Source: Candidatus Microbacterium stercoravium
GTDB lineage: Bacteria > Actinomycetota > Actinomycetes > Actinomycetales > Microbacteriaceae
NCBI GenBank assembly: GCA_019117025.1
Contig: DXAM01000056.1
Coordinates: 1 to 34,723 of the forward strand
Length of the DNA stretch: 34,723 bases
Reading direction: 5' to 3'
In this document: positions 32,115-34,723 of the stretch, piece by piece
Layout: each line of letters starts with the position of its first letter
Numbering within the stretch: the first letter of the stretch is position 1
The notes under the pieces: model-generated
Told to the model about the DNA's origin: nothing
The model's input: only the letters and a program-made list of their open reading frames with translations
Databases searched by the model: none
Translations under genes and position numbers: made by a program

Positions 32115-32117
32115 ACT
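32112..32117 (+). promoter_or_regulatory. -10 element of a leaderless promoter (purN)
   Basis: TAGACT, which includes the TAG stop of the preceding gene, is followed by six bases and GTG 32124. The spacing equals that at 823, 5017 and 7585, and supports GTG rather than the nearby out-of-frame ATG at 32131. Confidence 0.6.
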
Positions 32118-32123
32118 GGCGGA

Positions 32124-32702
32124 GTGCTGAATGTTGCCGTTTTGATCTCCGGGGCGGGCTCGAACCTGCGCGCCTTCCTCGACGCGGCAGCAGACGCCGA
32201 CTATCCCGCGCGCGTCGTGGCCGTCGGCGCCGACCGCGATGCGGAGGGCCTCGCCCACGCCGATCAGTTCGGCATCCCCTCGTTCTCGGTGCCGTACTCC
32301 GCCTATCCGACGCGCGATGCCTGGGGTGAGGCGCTCGCGGTGCAGCTGCGTGCGTCGAATCCCGATCTCATCGTGCTGAGCGGCCTCATGCGCCTGCTGC
32401 CCGATGGTCTCGTCGCCGAGTTCGCGCCGCGCATCATCAATACGCACCCCGCCTATCTCCCCGAGTTCCCGGGCGCCCACGGCGTGCGCGATGCGCTCGC
32501 GTCGGGCGCTCCGCAGACCGGTGCGAGCGTGATCCAGGTCGACGGCGGCGTCGATACCGGCCCGATCCTCGCGCAGGAGCGCATCGCGATCGAGCCGGGA
32601 GACACCGAGGAGAGCCTGCACGACCGCATCAAGCCCGTCGAGCGGCGACTGCTCATCGATGTCGTGCGCCGCATCGCCGAGGGCGAACTCGCCCTGTCCT
32701 AG
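32124..32702 (+). CDS. purN: Phosphoribosylglycinamide formyltransferase (GART)
   Basis: A 192-residue enzyme that transfers a formyl group from 10-formyl-tetrahydrofolate to GAR, the third step of purine synthesis. [19 protein letters not shown] is the nucleotide-substrate loop. [12 protein letters not shown] and [20 protein letters not shown] carry the catalytic Asn and His, and [16 protein letters not shown] carries the catalytic Asp. Length and motif order are normal for PurN. GTG 32124 is used, supported by the leaderless promoter. purH follows after 29 bases, so the two are probably also co-transcribed. Confidence 0.96.
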   Translation: MLNVAVLISGAGSNLRAFLDAAADADYPARVVAVGADRDAEGLAHADQFGIPSFSVPYSAYPTRDAWGEALAVQLRASNPDLIVLSGLMRLLPDGLVAEFAPRIINTHPAYLPEFPGAHGVRDALASGAPQTGASVIQVDGGVDTGPILAQERIAIEPGDTEESLHDRIKPVERRLLIDVVRRIAEGELALS

Positions 32703-32731
32703 ACACCACCCACACAACCAAGGAGACACAC

Positions 32732-34339
32732 ATGGCCGGCCCGAGCCACGATCCTTCGCTCTACCGCCACCGCGACGTCGTCCCGATCAAGCGAGCGCTC
32801 ATCTCGGTCAGCGACAAAACCGATCTGCTCTCGCTCGCCGCGGCGCTCGCCGAGGCCGGAATCGAGATCGTGTCGACCGGGTCGACCGCGGCGCGCATCC
32901 GCTCCGCCGGCCACGATGTCACCGACGTGGCCGATGTGACGGGCGTGCCCGAGATGCTCGACGGGCGCGTGAAGACGCTGCACCCGAAGGTGCACGGTGC
33001 GCTTCTCGCCGACCTGCGCCTCGAGGCGCACGAGTCGCAGCTCGCCGAGCTCGACATCGCGCCCTTCGAGCTCGTGGTCGTGAACCTCTACCCGTTCGTC
33101 GAGACGGTCGCGTCGGGCGCGCAGGCAGACGACGTCGTCGAGCAGATCGACATCGGCGGCCCTGCGATGGTTCGGGCGTCGGCGAAGAACCACGCGAGCG
33201 TCGCCGTGGTCGTCGATCCGTCGTCGTACCCGTCGATCATCGAGTCGGTGAAGAGCGGCGGCACGATGCTCCAGGATCGCAAGGAGCTCGCCGCCCGCGC
33301 GTTCGCCCACACGGCGGCGTACGACACGGCCGTCGCGCAGTGGTTCGCGGAGGAGACGATGCAGGGCACCGAGACGCTGCCCGAGCACCTGACGATCCAG
33401 GCCGAGAAGATCGAGGATCTGCGGTACGGCGAGAACTCCCACCAGCGTGCGTCGATCTACACGCGCGTGGGCGGGCACGGGATCGCGCAGGCCGAGCAGC
33501 TGCAGGGCAAGCCGATGTCGTTCAACAACTACACCGACGCGGATGCCGCGCTGCGCGCCGCGTACGATATGGTGCTGCCGGCCGTCGCGATCATGAAGCA
33601 CGCCAACCCGTGCGGGCTCGCGATCGCAGACTCGAAGGCGCTCGACCCGATCGCGAGCGCGCACCTGCGCGCGCACGAGTGCGACCCGCTGTCGGCGTTC
33701 GGCGGTGTGATCGCGGCCAACCGACCGGTCACGCTCAAGATGGCCGAGAACCTGCGCGACATCTTCACCGAGGTCATCGTCGCCCCCGATTTCGAGCCCG
33801 AGGCGCTCGAGGTCTTCAAGGCGAAGAAGAACCTGCGTCTGCTGAAGCTGCCGACGAACTGGCAGCAGGAGCGCATGGACGTGCGCCTGGTGTCGGGCGG
33901 TCTGCTGCTGCAGGACGCCGACCTGTTCCCCGACGATGACTTCGAGTCGGTCGCGAAGAACTGGCAGCTCGTCGCCGGCGAGGAGCCCGATGTTCCGCTC
34001 GCCGACCTCGTGTTCGCCTGGAAGAGCTGTCGAGCCGTGAAGTCGAACGCCATCGTGCTCGCGAAGGGCAGCGCGACGGTCGGCATCGGCATGGGCCAGG
34101 TCAACCGCGTCGATTCGTGCCGTCTGGCCGTCGAGCGGGCCGGTGACCGCGTCGAGGGCGCGATCGCCGCATCGGACGCGTTCTTCCCGTTCTCCGATGG
34201 CCCCGAGGTGCTCATCGACGCTGGCGTGAAGGTCATCATCCAGCCCGGCGGATCCGTGCGCGACGACGAGACGATCGCGCTCGCGAAGGCGCGCGGCGTG
34301 GCGATGTACTTCACGGGGGAGCGCCACTTCTTCCACTGA
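32732..34339 (+). CDS. purH: Bifunctional AICAR formyltransferase / IMP cyclohydrolase
   Basis: A 535-residue bifunctional enzyme performing the last two steps of IMP synthesis. The N-terminal IMP cyclohydrolase (MGS-like) domain shows [53 protein letters not shown] and [16 protein letters not shown]. The formyltransferase domain from about 200 includes [37 protein letters not shown] (about 286-297), [31 protein letters not shown] and [12 protein letters not shown]. It ends at GERHFFH, a usual PurH terminus. AGGAGA (32721-32726) lies six bases before the ATG. A strong Rho-independent terminator follows 15 bases after the stop. Confidence 0.97.
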   Translation: MAGPSHDPSLYRHRDVVPIKRALISVSDKTDLLSLAAALAEAGIEIVSTGSTAARIRSAGHDVTDVADVTGVPEMLDGRVKTLHPKVHGALLADLRLEAHESQLAELDIAPFELVVVNLYPFVETVASGAQADDVVEQIDIGGPAMVRASAKNHASVAVVVDPSSYPSIIESVKSGGTMLQDRKELAARAFAHTAAYDTAVAQWFAEETMQGTETLPEHLTIQAEKIEDLRYGENSHQRASIYTRVGGHGIAQAEQLQGKPMSFNNYTDADAALRAAYDMVLPAVAIMKHANPCGLAIADSKALDPIASAHLRAHECDPLSAFGGVIAANRPVTLKMAENLRDIFTEVIVAPDFEPEALEVFKAKKNLRLLKLPTNWQQERMDVRLVSGGLLLQDADLFPDDDFESVAKNWQLVAGEEPDVPLADLVFAWKSCRAVKSNAIVLAKGSATVGIGMGQVNRVDSCRLAVERAGDRVEGAIAASDAFFPFSDGPEVLIDAGVKVIIQPGGSVRDDETIALAKARGVAMYFTGERHFFH

Positions 34340-34354
34340 TCCTCGAGATCCGCA

Positions 34355-34397
34355 CGCGACAGCCTTTCAGCTTGGTATAAGCTGAAAGGCTGTCGCG
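34355..34397 (+). terminator. Rho-independent terminator of purNH
   Basis: A perfect 19-bp stem (34355-34373 with 34379-34397), loop GGTAT, followed directly by TTTTCT. It is the most AT-rich and most classical terminator in the window. Confidence 0.93.
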
Positions 34398-34427
34398 TTT
34401 TCTGCGCTTCGTACGAGTAAAGGCATC

Positions 34428-34723
34428 ATGTCCGATTCCCCACGAAATCATCTTCCCGTTCACCGCGCCCTCGCCCGCCTGATTCCGTTCGCCAAGAAGG
34501 ACTTTCCGCGGATCCTGTTGGGCGGCGTGTCGGCGCTCGGCGCGTCGGTCGTGGCGCTGCTGATCCCGACCGCCCTCGAATGGATCGTCGGCGGCCCGCT
34601 CGCCTCCGGCGCGACGACCGCGGTGGTGTGGGGAGCGCTCGCCGTGCTCGGCCTGGGCCTCGTCGAGGCCGGCCTCGTCTGGCTGCGGCGCTGGCTGGTG
34701 CTCGCGCCCGCGACCGCGATCGA
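34428..34723 (+). CDS. ABC exporter permease/ATPase, N-terminal part only (runs off the window)
   Basis: About 98 residues from the ATG at 34428 are visible. MSDSPRNHLPVHRALARLIP leads to FAKKDFPRILLGGVSALGAS, then VVALLIPTALEWIVGGPL and AVVWGALAVLGLGLVEAGLV, ending at LRRWLVLAPATAI. Two hydrophobic segments separated by a short extracellular loop, then a basic stretch where exporters start the long intracellular helix, fit the first membrane pair of an ABC half-exporter; the ATPase domain would lie outside. An AAAGG (34419-34423) is a plausible ribosome binding site. The substrate cannot be inferred. Confidence 0.6.
   Translation, partial: MSDSPRNHLPVHRALARLIPFAKKDFPRILLGGVSALGASVVALLIPTALEWIVGGPLASGATTAVVWGALAVLGLGLVEAGLVWLRRWLVLAPATAI

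Noticed and set aside
32103..32123. Purine or ZTP riboswitch before purN
   Set aside because: The gap to the preceding gene is nine bases and the promoter predicts a leaderless transcript, so there is no room for a riboswitch.

Overview
The window comes from a high-GC actinobacterium, most likely Microbacteriaceae (Microbacterium-like). This is inferred from base composition, the PerM-purN-purH gene order, a PcrA helicase next to an SseB-like protein, and several promoters of the form TAnnnT-N6-start codon that imply leaderless transcripts. No rRNA, tRNA, CRISPR array or insertion sequence was seen.

Left region (1-10101), housekeeping: a partial Bax inhibitor-1/YccA membrane protein (-), a glycerophosphodiester phosphodiesterase (+), a GntR-type regulator (-), the DNA helicase PcrA (+), a tandem SseB-domain protein (+), an acyl-CoA dehydrogenase of the glutaryl-CoA dehydrogenase type (-), a 57-residue membrane protein too short for routine gene calling (+), and succinyl-CoA synthetase sucCD (+). 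sucCD has a structured leader and is followed by a strong hairpin terminator.

Central region (10312-30741), the accessory part: a locus for capturing and importing a furanoside sugar. One secreted GH43 enzyme is on the minus strand. Opposite it runs a long plus-strand array: a WxL-like secreted protein, a WxL-interacting (DUF916-like) protein fused to an LPXTG-anchored tail, and three more secreted GH43 enzymes of 570, 1161 and 982 residues. All four GH43 proteins end in the same roughly 80-residue domain with two conserved cysteines. Next come a LacI-family regulator overlapping an RbsA/YtfR-type ATPase, then a YtfQ-like lipoprotein, a second YtfR-type ATPase and two permeases (YtfT- and YjfF-like). 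An identical 17-base dyad, TTGTTCCCGGTAACATA, overlaps the predicted promoters of both the minus-strand GH43 gene and the YtfQ-like gene. It ties enzymes and importer into one regulon, presumably under the LacI protein. The simplest reading is that surface enzymes release galactofuranose or arabinofuranose units, possibly organised by the WxL/LPXTG proteins, and the YtfQ/R/T-YjfF importer takes them up. No sugar kinase, isomerase or mutase is in the window, so the substrate is not settled.

Right region (30782-34723), housekeeping again: a 25-bp perfect hairpin closes the transporter operon. It is followed by a PerM/DUF6350-like membrane protein, purN, purH, a textbook terminator, and the start of an ABC exporter that runs off the end.
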